Source of the DNA: Neorhizobium sp. UBA3556
Lineage (GTDB): Bacteria > Pseudomonadota > Alphaproteobacteria > Rhizobiales > Rhizobiaceae
DNA length: 59,477 bases
Reading direction: 5' to 3'
NCBI GenBank assembly: GCA_002376235.1
Contig: DFNX01000008.1
Coordinates: 81,208 to 140,684 of the forward strand
Below, in pieces: positions 15,810 through 24,064 of the stretch. A model generated the notes under the pieces. That model made no database searches. It was not told the DNA's origin and saw nothing but the letters and a program-made list of their open reading frames with translations. Within the stretch, counting starts at the first letter, position 1. Every line of letters starts with the position of its first letter. Position numbers and translations under genes: made by a program.

Positions 15810-16868
15810 TCAGGGCCTTTCGACGATAGTGTTGCGGGAGACGGCGGGCGATGCCTCGTACCAACCCTTCGAGCGGTTCACGATCCAGACGACGGAGAGC
15901 ATGACTGGCACCTCGATCAGGACACCGACGACGGTGGCCAGTGCCGCGCCCGACTGAAACCCGAACAAGCTGATGGCGGCGGCGACCGCGAGTTCGAAGA
16001 AATTGCTGGCACCGATGAGCGCTGACGGCCCGGCGACGCAGTGGCGCTCGCCTGCCAAGCGGTTCAGAAGATAGGCCAGCCCGGAGTTCAGGTAGACCTG
16101 GATCAGGATCGGCACGGCCAGCAAGGCGATGATGGCCGGCTGGGCAATGATCTGCTCGCCCTGGAAGGCAAACAGCAGCACGAGGGTGGCGAGGAGCGCG
16201 ACAAGCGATACCGGCTGCAGCTTCGCAAGCAAGCGTTCGAGCGCGCCGGTCGTGCCGTCGGTCGTCAGGCGGCTCCGTAGCACCTGGGCGATGATCACAG
16301 GCACGACGATATAGAGCGCGACCGACAGGGCAAGTGTCGTCCACGGCACGGTGATGGCCGAGAGGCCGAGCAGCAGGCCGACGATCGGCGCAAAGGCGAC
16401 CACCATGATCGCATCGTTCAAGGCCACCTGCGAGAGGGTGAACAGCGGCTCGCCTCGGGTCAGGTTCGACCAGACGAAGACCATGGCCGTGCAGGGTGCC
16501 GCGGCCAAGATAATGAGGCCCGCGATATAGGAGTCGATCTGGTCCGCCGGCAGATAAGGCCGAAACAGCCAGCCGACAAACAACCAGCCCAGCAACGCCA
16601 TCGAGAACGGTTTGATCGCCCAGTTGATGATCAGCGTGACGCCGATCCCGCGCCAGTAGGAGCCGACCTGCGCCAGCGACCGGAAATCGATCTTCAGCAG
16701 CATCGGGATGACCATCAGCCAGATCAGGATCGCGACGGGGATGTTGACCTTGGCGATCTCGGCACCACCGATGACCTGGAAGAGCCCAGGCATAAGGTGG
16801 CCGAGGGCAACGCCGACGGCGATGCAGAGGAAGACCCAGATGGTCAGATATCGTTCGAATGTGGACAT
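15810..16868 (-). CDS. acr3: Arsenite efflux permease Acr3
   Basis: 352 residues, ten hydrophobic segments. The conserved Cys is in AAPCTAMVFVWSN (helix 4) and the conserved Glu in SNFFELAVAAA (helix 9), both typical of Acr3. It exports arsenite (and antimonite) with the proton motive force. Its ATG overlaps the stop of the small remnant upstream as TGATG. Confidence 0.95.
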   Translation of the reverse strand: MSTFERYLTIWVFLCIAVGVALGHLMPGLFQVIGGAEIAKVNIPVAILIWLMVIPMLLKIDFRSLAQVGSYWRGIGVTLIINWAIKPFSMALLGWLFVGWLFRPYLPADQIDSYIAGLIILAAAPCTAMVFVWSNLTRGEPLFTLSQVALNDAIMVVAFAPIVGLLLGLSAITVPWTTLALSVALYIVVPVIIAQVLRSRLTTDGTTGALERLLAKLQPVSLVALLATLVLLFAFQGEQIIAQPAIIALLAVPILIQVYLNSGLAYLLNRLAGERHCVAGPSALIGASNFFELAVAAAISLFGFQSGAALATVVGVLIEVPVMLSVVWIVNRSKGWYEASPAVSRNTIVERP

Positions 16869-16960
16869 CAGGTGGTGGTTCCCATGAGAGGGGTAGCAGG
16901 AATTGAGCGTGCAGAACTGCTCGCGCCGAGGAACAGCACGTTGCAGGTCTTGTCAGTCAT
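16868..16960 (-). pseudogene. N-terminal remnant of a second (LMW-phosphatase-type) arsenate reductase
   Basis: A 30-codon frame reads MTDKTCNVLFLGASSSARSI and then unrelated residues. Thioredoxin-linked ArsC proteins begin with almost the same string but have CTGNSARS as the P-loop; here the catalytic Cys is lost. The stop codon overlaps the acr3 start (TGATG), so the stub may survive as a translational leader for acr3. Confidence 0.6.
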
Positions 16961-16974
16961 GGTCGTGGTTCGTG

Positions 16975-17415
16975 TTAGGTCGGAGGCCTGGTGAGCTTCA
17001 TGATGGTCGCCGACGATGGGCAGATAGACGACAGCTGGCGGGTCGCTAGCACCGGGGCCGGCACTTCGGCTCGTGCCATCTCGGAAAACCCTATGGTCGA
17101 GAAGAACTGTGCGGCGCTTGTCGTCGCGAGGTAGACCTCTCCGCCGCCAAATTGTTGCAAGGTCGCCTCGACGATCGCCCGTCCCAGGCCTTGACCCCGG
17201 CGCCCCGGAAGCACGACGACCGATCGCAGCAGGTAATCGGCGGCGCAGCGTTCGAGGCCAGCATAGCCGATTGTCTGGCCGTCGCCAGATACGGCTTCGA
17301 AGAAGACGCGGCCCTCGTCTTCAATATCTTCGGTCGCGAGATCCGCGGCACTGAGCGCCGTACGGAGGCGGGCGTTGCTGCCAGCAACTTCGTGCAATGC
17401 AATCTTACTCAACAT
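16975..17415 (-). CDS. GNAT acetyltransferase of the ars operon (ArsN-like)
   Basis: 146 residues with acetyl-CoA-binding motif RRGQGLGRAIVEA and AQFFSTIGF near the C-terminus, as in GNATs fused to or beside ars genes. ArsN-type enzymes acetylate arsenic-containing metabolites such as arsinothricin; that substrate is inferred from context. The ATG at 17415 overlaps the arsR stop by 7 bases. Confidence 0.75.
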   Translation of the reverse strand: MLSKIALHEVAGSNARLRTALSAADLATEDIEDEGRVFFEAVSGDGQTIGYAGLERCAADYLLRSVVVLPGRRGQGLGRAIVEATLQQFGGGEVYLATTSAAQFFSTIGFSEMARAEVPAPVLATRQLSSICPSSATIMKLTRPPT

Positions 17416-17762
17416 GGCGTCGTCCCCGGCGCGCAGCATGGCGTCAATTCTGCAATCAGCGGGGCGCATAGCTCCGTCGAGCCCCCGCAACAGTCCTTCA
17501 GCAGAAACAGCGTCAGGTTGCGAAAACCATTGAGATCGGCCCGATAGATGATTGATCGGCTCTGGCGCTCACTCTTGACCAGACCGGCACGGGACAACGT
17601 CGCGAGATGCGCCGACATCGTGTTTTGCGGGACGTCGAGTAGCCGCGCGAGTTCGCCGGCCGGAACGCCGTCTGGTTCGTGGCGAACAAGAAGCCGAAAC
17701 GTCTCGAGGCGGGTGTTCTGCGCCAAAGCCGCAAGGGCCGCTATCGCTGATGTGATCTCCAT
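17409..17762 (-). CDS. arsR: ArsR-family arsenite-responsive repressor
   Basis: 117 residues. Winged-helix DNA-binding domain (PAGELARLLDVPQNTMSAHL, then AGLVKSERQSRSIIYRA). Metal-binding cysteines are C-terminal: C91-C92 and C99, plus C109-C110 and C117, rather than in the DNA-recognition helix. This resembles the C-terminal type of ArsR. First gene of the operon; the longer upstream frame is rejected because the palindromic operator lies there. Confidence 0.9.
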   Translation of the reverse strand: MEITSAIAALAALAQNTRLETFRLLVRHEPDGVPAGELARLLDVPQNTMSAHLATLSRAGLVKSERQSRSIIYRADLNGFRNLTLFLLKDCCGGSTELCAPLIAELTPCCAPGTTPC

Positions 17763-17782
17763 ATATCCAGAATTATGGATAT
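17763..17782 (-). promoter_or_regulatory. Probable ArsR operator
   Basis: ATATCCA (17763-17769) and TGGATAT (17776-17782) are perfect inverse repeats around GAATTA, immediately before the arsR ATG. Position and symmetry fit autoregulation of the ars operon. Confidence 0.6.
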
Positions 17783-17873
17783 GAATTGATGTTGTCAAGT
17801 CACCTCGCCGTTTGCGAGCAACAGTGATCAATCCCGGATATCACATGGGCTTTCCGGCCCGAGGATGGTGCGC

Positions 17874-19730
17874 TCACCGGAGTGCGCGCAGGGCGTTGAG
17901 GATTACCATGAGGTCGATCCCCTCCTGCATTATCGCACCTTGAACAGGGGACAGGTATCCGAACGCCGCCACGATCATTGCAGACGCGGATAGAGCAAGC
18001 CCGGCAATTGCGCTCTCCAGCGCAATGTTTCTGCTACGGCGCGCAATGGTCATTGCCGCCGCAAGTGCCTTGAGTTCGTCGACCATCAGCACGACGCTTG
18101 CGACCTCGGAAGAGGAAGCACTGCCTCGCGCTCCCATAGCGACACCGACATCTGCGGCGGCCAGTGCCGGTGCATCGTTCACACCATCACCCACCATCAT
18201 CACCGGACCGCGATGCCGTTCCTGCCGAACGACCTTAACCTTGGCCTCGGGCGTCAAGTCGCCGAGTGCAAGGTCTACTCCAACCGCTCTACCCATGCTT
18301 TCAGCAATCGTGGTTCGGTCGCCAGACGCCAATATGATCCTGTCTATCCCTGCGGCGCGCAAACTTTTCATGACCTCGGTCGCATCCGGTCGAAGCTGAT
18401 CGGCGAATGTCAGGACGCCGGCAAATCGACCATCCAGGCCCACAGCCACCGACATCGTGTTCGCCAGATCGCTGGTGCTTCGGTCCTCCGCCAAGCTCCC
18501 ACTGTCCAAAGCGGCGCAACGTTCGCGGACAAAACCGATGCTACCGACCGTGACCTTTCGACCCGCTACAAGCCCCTCCAACCCCGAGCCCGGTGTCTCG
18601 TCGACATTGGTCGGCGGGATAAGCGCTACGCCCCGTCCGGTTGCTTCGCGGATCAGCGCCGTCGCGGTCACATGGGCCGATGCCTGGTCGAGGCTCGCCG
18701 CATATGTCAGTAGTTCCCGATCCGTATGGCCGGCCAGCGCCGCCGTCTGCACCAGTTGCGCCTGGCCGGACGTTATGGTCCCGGTTTTGTCCAGCACAGA
18801 TGCGCGAACGCTTGCCAGCGCCTCCAGCGCATCGCTTCCCTTGATCAACACACCAATACGGGATGCTCGCGACATACCTGCGATCAAGGCAATCGGAACT
18901 GCAAGGATCAGAGGGCAAGGTGTTGCGACCACCAGGACGGCAACGACCCGCATCGTATCCTTGCTCCACCACCACGTCGCCAGGGCGATTGCGAGCGTCA
19001 GAAGCAGAAACCAGATGGCATATCTGTCGGCCATGCGCGACATTGGCGCCTTGCTGTCCTGCGCCGCTCTCACCAATCGCAGAATGTTGGCATAGGCACT
19101 CTCGGATGCTTGCCGACTGACGATGAGGTCAAAGGCCGGACCGGCGCAGGTTGAGCCGCTCAAAACCTCTTCGCCCTTTCCGAAGTTTCGCGGCAGGGAT
19201 TCGCCGGTCAGTGCCGAGAGGTCCATAGTAGCTTGGCCGTTTGCGACGCGTCCGTCGACCGGCAGAACTTCCCCTTCCCGGATCAGCAGCCTGTCGGCTG
19301 GCCGGATACTATCGATTGGAACCTCCTCCAGTTTATCGACGCGATATCGCATGGCGGTGCGCGCCACCCGCCCCAGCAGCGCGCTCATTTCCCGTCCTGC
19401 TCTCTGGCGAGCGAGGTCTTCCAGCCATTGCCCGCCGGCATACATCAGGGCGACGACGTTCGCCGCCAGGTACTCGCCAAAGACAAGAGCGGCGGACATG
19501 GAGATCAGCGCAATGATATCGAGGCCGAATTCTCCGTCTCGTAGACCCTGAACGACCTGCATCACCAGTGCGGCGATCACCATGCCTGTCGCCAATGACC
19601 ACGAAATCCGTGCCAAGTCCGCAAGCAGATTGGAATGTGCCACCAGCCCGACAATCAGGCCTGCAGCCGCCACGATCACAAGAAAAGCGACGCGGCATCC
19701 TCTCATCGAAATATGAGGCAAAGCTCCCAT
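17874..19730 (-). CDS. Heavy-metal P1B-type ATPase
   Basis: 618 residues. TGES actuator loop, CPC metal motif (ATPCPLIL), phosphorylation site DKTGTI and hinge MMVGDGVNDAPAL are all present. The usual nucleotide-binding HP pair is HV here (SAHVTA). There is no N-terminal metal-binding domain. The final helix QEGIDLMVILNALR keeps the Asp found in Zn/Cd/Pb exporters, so divalent-metal efflux is the best guess. It lies 40 bases downstream of the MBL nuclease gene, in the same direction. Confidence 0.85.
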   Translation of the reverse strand: MGALPHISMRGCRVAFLVIVAAAGLIVGLVAHSNLLADLARISWSLATGMVIAALVMQVVQGLRDGEFGLDIIALISMSAALVFGEYLAANVVALMYAGGQWLEDLARQRAGREMSALLGRVARTAMRYRVDKLEEVPIDSIRPADRLLIREGEVLPVDGRVANGQATMDLSALTGESLPRNFGKGEEVLSGSTCAGPAFDLIVSRQASESAYANILRLVRAAQDSKAPMSRMADRYAIWFLLLTLAIALATWWWSKDTMRVVAVLVVATPCPLILAVPIALIAGMSRASRIGVLIKGSDALEALASVRASVLDKTGTITSGQAQLVQTAALAGHTDRELLTYAASLDQASAHVTATALIREATGRGVALIPPTNVDETPGSGLEGLVAGRKVTVGSIGFVRERCAALDSGSLAEDRSTSDLANTMSVAVGLDGRFAGVLTFADQLRPDATEVMKSLRAAGIDRIILASGDRTTIAESMGRAVGVDLALGDLTPEAKVKVVRQERHRGPVMMVGDGVNDAPALAAADVGVAMGARGSASSSEVASVVLMVDELKALAAAMTIARRSRNIALESAIAGLALSASAMIVAAFGYLSPVQGAIMQEGIDLMVILNALRALR

Positions 19731-19770
19731 CCGGTCAGGCCCTCTTCATGAAGAACACCGTTGCCTACTT

Positions 19771-21363
19771 TCATCGATCGTCCCGTAAGGCCCGCCGCAA
19801 TTTGCGCAACAAAATGCCTCGCGAGCGATCGTCGGCTGCACCGCGGACCTCCGCATTGATATCCTGCAGCAGCGCCTGATAATCGTTGTTCCAGTCTCTG
19901 TGTCCTACGCTGCGAGGGTCGATCCTCGGCAATGGCATCGACACTGAAATGTCGCTGGCGCCAGCCGCTCCGAGAGAAAAAGCGCTATCGATAAATGGGA
20001 TGAAAACCGGGGTTGTCGGCGTGCAGTCCGAAGCCCGGAGCTTCATCGCCTCAAGTGCTGCTTCCTCGCCGTGAACCAGAAAGATCCCGTGGGAGATTGG
20101 CAAGCGGTTTCGCAGCCAGCGCTCCAGCTCCGGACCGTCGGCATGGCCACTATAGGCGTCGATCTGTCGGATGCGCGCTCTGACCGTAATCTCGTCCCCT
20201 TGTATCTTTACAGGGGATGTTCCATCGGCGAGCAGACGCCCGAGCGTGCCAGCGGCTTGATAACCGACGAGCAGCACGGTTGCCTCTTCTCTCCACAGCC
20301 AGTTCTTCAGGCGATGCCGGATACGGCCCGCATCGCACATTCCGCTCGCAGCGATAACAATATGAAACCCGTGGACCCGATCGAGCGCCTTCGACTGTTC
20401 TACGCTCTCGGTAAAGTGGACGTTTCTGGCATGCATTGCCCGATCGAGGGCGTCACCCAGGTCGAAATCGCGTCTGTGCTTCCGGAAGATCTCACTGGCG
20501 CGGGTCGCAAGTGGGGAATCGATGTAGATTGGGACTGTATCGATCTCCGATCGCTGCATCAGCAACATCAGATCGGTGAGCAATTCCTGTGTACGCTCCA
20601 CTGCGAAGGACGGAATGATCAGCACCCCGTTCTGATGAAGCGAAGCCGTCCGAACCTCACGGCCGAGCAGTTGGCGGCGGCCTTCGATGGTGGCACCCTC
20701 GCGATCCCTGTCCCCGTAGGTGCTTTCGCAGACCACGTAGTCCCAATGCATTGGCGCGACCGGACCGGACTGGAACAGTTTGTTGTCGGGGCCGATATCG
20801 CCAGAGAACAGGATGCGGACAGGAGAGTCCAAGCCGACTTCCATCTCAACCGAGGCGGATCCAAGCAAGTGGCCGGCATTCCAAAAACGAAACCGAATAC
20901 CCGGTGCTGCTGAGTGCCAATGCTCACCTTCGACCGCGTGAAAAAGATGAAGCATGCGGTAAGCGTCGTCGGCTGTGTAGATCGGCTCGACGTCCTGCTC
21001 GCCGCGCTGCAGATACCGCCTGTTGCGTTGATCGACTTCTGCGTCCTGGATGTGGCCGGAATCGGGAAGCATGACGCCACAAAGATCGATTGTCGCCGGC
21101 GTGGCATAGATGGGGCCGGTAAACCCAAGCTTGGCGAGCTTTGGCAATAGGCCAGAATGGTCTATATGCGCGTGGGTCAGAATGACCGCATCCACCGCAG
21201 CAATATCGAAGGGAAACCTTCGATAATTGAGCTGCTTCTCTGTTTTGGACCCCTGGAAGAGCCCACAATCAACCAACACCAGGGCATCAGTTGTTTCGAC
21301 CGCGAAACAGGATCCGGTGACGCCTCTCGCTGCTCCGAAGAAGCGAAGAACCGGATCGTGCAT
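19771..21363 (-). CDS. MBL-fold/beta-CASP nuclease
   Basis: 530 residues. Metallo-beta-lactamase core with THAHIDHSG (HxHxDH), later metal ligands in NAGHLLGS, FSGDIG and the beta-CASP motifs YIDSPLA, ASGMCDAGR and SGHAD. This is the CPSF73/Ysh1-like RNA-processing family common in bacteria. The last 50 or so residues are a short basic extension. GAAGGG just before ATG 21363 fixes the start. It forms a cluster with the Usp and the metal ATPase; such trios occur near redox or metal stress genes. Confidence 0.85.
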   Translation of the reverse strand: MHDPVLRFFGAARGVTGSCFAVETTDALVLVDCGLFQGSKTEKQLNYRRFPFDIAAVDAVILTHAHIDHSGLLPKLAKLGFTGPIYATPATIDLCGVMLPDSGHIQDAEVDQRNRRYLQRGEQDVEPIYTADDAYRMLHLFHAVEGEHWHSAAPGIRFRFWNAGHLLGSASVEMEVGLDSPVRILFSGDIGPDNKLFQSGPVAPMHWDYVVCESTYGDRDREGATIEGRRQLLGREVRTASLHQNGVLIIPSFAVERTQELLTDLMLLMQRSEIDTVPIYIDSPLATRASEIFRKHRRDFDLGDALDRAMHARNVHFTESVEQSKALDRVHGFHIVIAASGMCDAGRIRHRLKNWLWREEATVLLVGYQAAGTLGRLLADGTSPVKIQGDEITVRARIRQIDAYSGHADGPELERWLRNRLPISHGIFLVHGEEAALEAMKLRASDCTPTTPVFIPFIDSAFSLGAAGASDISVSMPLPRIDPRSVGHRDWNNDYQALLQDINAEVRGAADDRSRGILLRKLRRALRDDR

Positions 21364-21427
21364 GTCCCTTCGCCCGAGCGTTCGCGATGTCATGGGCAAA
21401 CCTCCGTCACCAGAACGCGATACACAA

Positions 21428-22252
21428 TCAGCGTGCCATCAACACGGGGATAACGGGATGCCGAAGCATCGTCTCCGTCGTACCCCCAAGGATACGCTCG
21501 CCAAGCCGGGAGTGGCCATATGCACCCATAACGATAAGCTCAGCACCAATGCCTTCGGCATGCCGCTGCAAGACAATGGCCGGATCTTCGCCATCCTCAA
21601 GATGATCGATCACCACCTCTACGCCATGACGCGAGAGAAAATCGGCGAGATCGGCACCATTCCCGTCTCCCGAAGCGCCCTGGTCCATCCCGACACCCAG
21701 AATGTGAACGCCGGTCGCATTTTGAAGGAGGTTCATCGATGCCCGCACAGCAATCCATGCCTCGCGCTGGCCGTTCCAGCCGACCACGATCCGTTTCGGC
21801 CGCAGCGTCGCAATCCTACGCTTAGGAAGCAGCATCAAAGGGCATGAAGAGCGAAACAAAACGCCGTCGACAACCCGCCTGACGAGCTGAAGATCGTTTG
21901 CCATGGCTCCACCGATAACCGTGATATCGGCAGAGTTTGCATGATCGGCAATCCTGCCGGGAATCTCTCCGGAAGAACAGAAGAGAGGTTTCACCGCACC
22001 ACGGAACCCGCTCGCTGAAAGTATGGAGGTGAGATCATTTGCCTGCTTCTCAAGCCGCCGATGTTCCTCCCAGACCAAGGCAAACGGACTATCGCCGCCA
22101 TATCCGGGTCCACCCATCAACGGGTAAGGGATAGAGGATACAAGAACGACCCGCAGGTCCCCGCCGCTGTCGCTCGTCATTTTGGTGGCGGCAAGAAGGT
22201 CTTCGTCGCCGTGATCCATACCAATAACGCTCAGTACGCATGTCCTCGACAT
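21428..22252 (-). CDS. Universal stress protein, tandem Usp domains
   Basis: 274 residues with two UspA-like domains. The second ends GAYGHSRLGERILGGTTETM, the G-2x-G-9x-G-(S/T) ATP-binding motif; the first lacks a clear copy. It likely acts in the cytoplasm as an ATP-binding stress signal protein. First gene of the Usp-MBL-ATPase set; the promoter should lie within 22253-22400. Confidence 0.85.
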   Translation of the reverse strand: MSRTCVLSVIGMDHGDEDLLAATKMTSDSGGDLRVVLVSSIPYPLMGGPGYGGDSPFALVWEEHRRLEKQANDLTSILSASGFRGAVKPLFCSSGEIPGRIADHANSADITVIGGAMANDLQLVRRVVDGVLFRSSCPLMLLPKRRIATLRPKRIVVGWNGQREAWIAVRASMNLLQNATGVHILGVGMDQGASGDGNGADLADFLSRHGVEVVIDHLEDGEDPAIVLQRHAEGIGAELIVMGAYGHSRLGERILGGTTETMLRHPVIPVLMAR

Positions 22253-22756
22253 CTCAAGCCCTCCCGTGCTTCGATTTGTCTATTATATCGACATGGTACA
22301 GCTAAATTAGGAACGCGAAATGATGCAGATCATGGCATCGGAGCGCCATCTGTGGGTTGGACTAGATCAGAGGCCATCGAGCCAAGGCGCGACACCGCAA
22401 ATCGGCGCTGTCAGGATCCGAAGCGCGCCACTGAAATGGTCTAGAGGGGCACATTGCGATGAGCCGCAGCTAACTTCCCGATCTAACAATAGCGTCTGAG
22501 GCGCTGCGTCTAACCGTTAGTATTATGTGGTTTGGCCAAAGGCTCCGCTTTGTCGATATCGACCGGAGGTTTTGAATCGCTGATCGCAAATACGATGGGC
22601 GGGTTTCGCGTTTCGACAAGCCCCTAGTGGGAGCGGCGATTAGGGTAGTTCAGCCAACACTCCACCCTGAATGGCATCGTAAAGCTCTTGAGAGGAATCG
22701 AACAGCCGTTCACCTAAGTAATGACGTTAGTGAAATTCATTGCTTTGGCAGCCGAT
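22253..22756. other. Intergenic stretch without a supported gene
   Basis: About 500 bases between the usp start and the fic stop. Short open frames lack ribosome sites. I see no tRNA, palindrome of note or FixK-type TTGAT-N4-ATCAA box. Confidence 0.5.
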
Positions 22757-23863
22757 TTATTTCTGCAACGACAGCGAGTAACGGGTATGCCGACGTTCAC
22801 CCGTACGCACGAGGACACCAATCTCCACGAGCTGCTGAAGGTCGCGTGTCGCTGTAGCGCGTGATGTGTTTGTGATCGAGATGTAGTTTTCTGCACTTAG
22901 GCCGCCCTTGAAGCCTGCTGTGCCTTCCTTGAAGATGCGCGCGACCACCTTTTCCTGCCGCTCGTTCAGGCGGTCTCTAAAACGGTCGTAGAATTTTGCT
23001 TTCTGAATAAAGAAATCTATGCGCTCAAGCGTTGCACGTTGAGCATCCAGGATCGTCTCTGAAAAGAAAATAACCCAATCGGTTATATCAAGCGTGCGTT
23101 GGTGCCGCTCAAGCTCGGAATAGTAGGACTTCCGGTTCTTCTCGATCGTAAAGGCGAGGGAAATGAGGCTTGGTTGCCCAATGTTCTGCGCCAGGGATTT
23201 CTCAGCAAGCGCGCGCCCAATTCGACCATTACCATCCTCAAATGGATGAATGCTTTCAAAATAAAGATGACCCACTGCTGCGCGCGTTAGAGCTTGAAGC
23301 GGTGTTTGGCCATCCGGCCCGGATCGATTGAACCATGTGATGAAGGTCTCCATCTCAGTTTTTACCTGGCGAGATGGGGGAGCCTCGAAATGGATTGTAG
23401 GCTTATCTAAGCGACCTGATACGATCTGCATCGCGTCTTCATGCTTGCGGTAATCACCAATCGTCTCAATGTATCGATTTCCGGCCATCAGCATCGAATG
23501 CCAATGGAACAATTCTTCACGATCCAACGGCTTATGCCAGTTTCGATAGACATCTGCCATCATCTCCGCGATCCCACGTTCTTGGGGGCGGATCTGCCTA
23601 TCGTCAGTGTTGAGGCCGAACTGCCGGCGGAGCGAGGATTGAACACTTGCGCGATCCAGAAACTCCCCCTCGATCTCTGAGGTCTTGACCGCTTCGTCGC
23701 TCAGCAATTCAATGCGAAGTTGATTGCTGTCATCCTCATTGAAATGCCGGACGGCACCAATGACCTCGCCAGCGGATTGCAGGAATTTCTGCTCCAACGG
23801 TATCACGCTTGCTGCGTCATACCTGAAATTTGGCCATTCGGCATTCTGCCAGTTCCATTTCAT
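22757..23863 (-). CDS. Fic-family AMPylase with N-terminal inhibitory motif
   Basis: 368 residues. N-terminal DUF4172-type region with TSEIEG at 61-66, the (S/T)xxxE(G/N) inhibitory helix of class II Fic proteins; then the catalytic HPFEDGNGRIGR; then a C-terminal winged-helix (ISITNTSRATATRDLQQLVE). Fic enzymes transfer AMP (or another nucleotide part) to a protein Ser/Thr/Tyr. The C-terminal DNA-binding domain and a perfect palindrome over the start codon suggest autoregulation. The target is unknown; a toxin or defence role is inferred from position at the island edge. Confidence 0.9.
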   Translation of the reverse strand: MKWNWQNAEWPNFRYDAASVIPLEQKFLQSAGEVIGAVRHFNEDDSNQLRIELLSDEAVKTSEIEGEFLDRASVQSSLRRQFGLNTDDRQIRPQERGIAEMMADVYRNWHKPLDREELFHWHSMLMAGNRYIETIGDYRKHEDAMQIVSGRLDKPTIHFEAPPSRQVKTEMETFITWFNRSGPDGQTPLQALTRAAVGHLYFESIHPFEDGNGRIGRALAEKSLAQNIGQPSLISLAFTIEKNRKSYYSELERHQRTLDITDWVIFFSETILDAQRATLERIDFFIQKAKFYDRFRDRLNERQEKVVARIFKEGTAGFKGGLSAENYISITNTSRATATRDLQQLVEIGVLVRTGERRHTRYSLSLQK

Positions 23864-23892
23864 GAGCTATAGCCAGCCTTTCTATAGCTCAT
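23862..23892 (-). promoter_or_regulatory. Perfect inverted repeat at the fic start: likely operator
   Basis: ATGAGCTATAG (23862-23872) is the exact inverse of CTATAGCTCAT (23882-23892), with a 9-base spacer. It begins beside the fic start codon, so a bound protein would block transcription or translation start. Confidence 0.65.
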
Positions 23893-24064
23893 GATTATTG
23901 CCATAAATGAGTTATTGCAAGTCCATCTATCGCTCAACACCGCATCTGTAGCTCTCGATCCAAGCAGCAGCGATCGAAAGGTTATCAACCTAGCCTGAAC
24001 ATATTTTGTTAAAGCTCACCTCATATTTCCGCTCGCCCTCGGCATTGGCGCCGAGAGAAACGGA

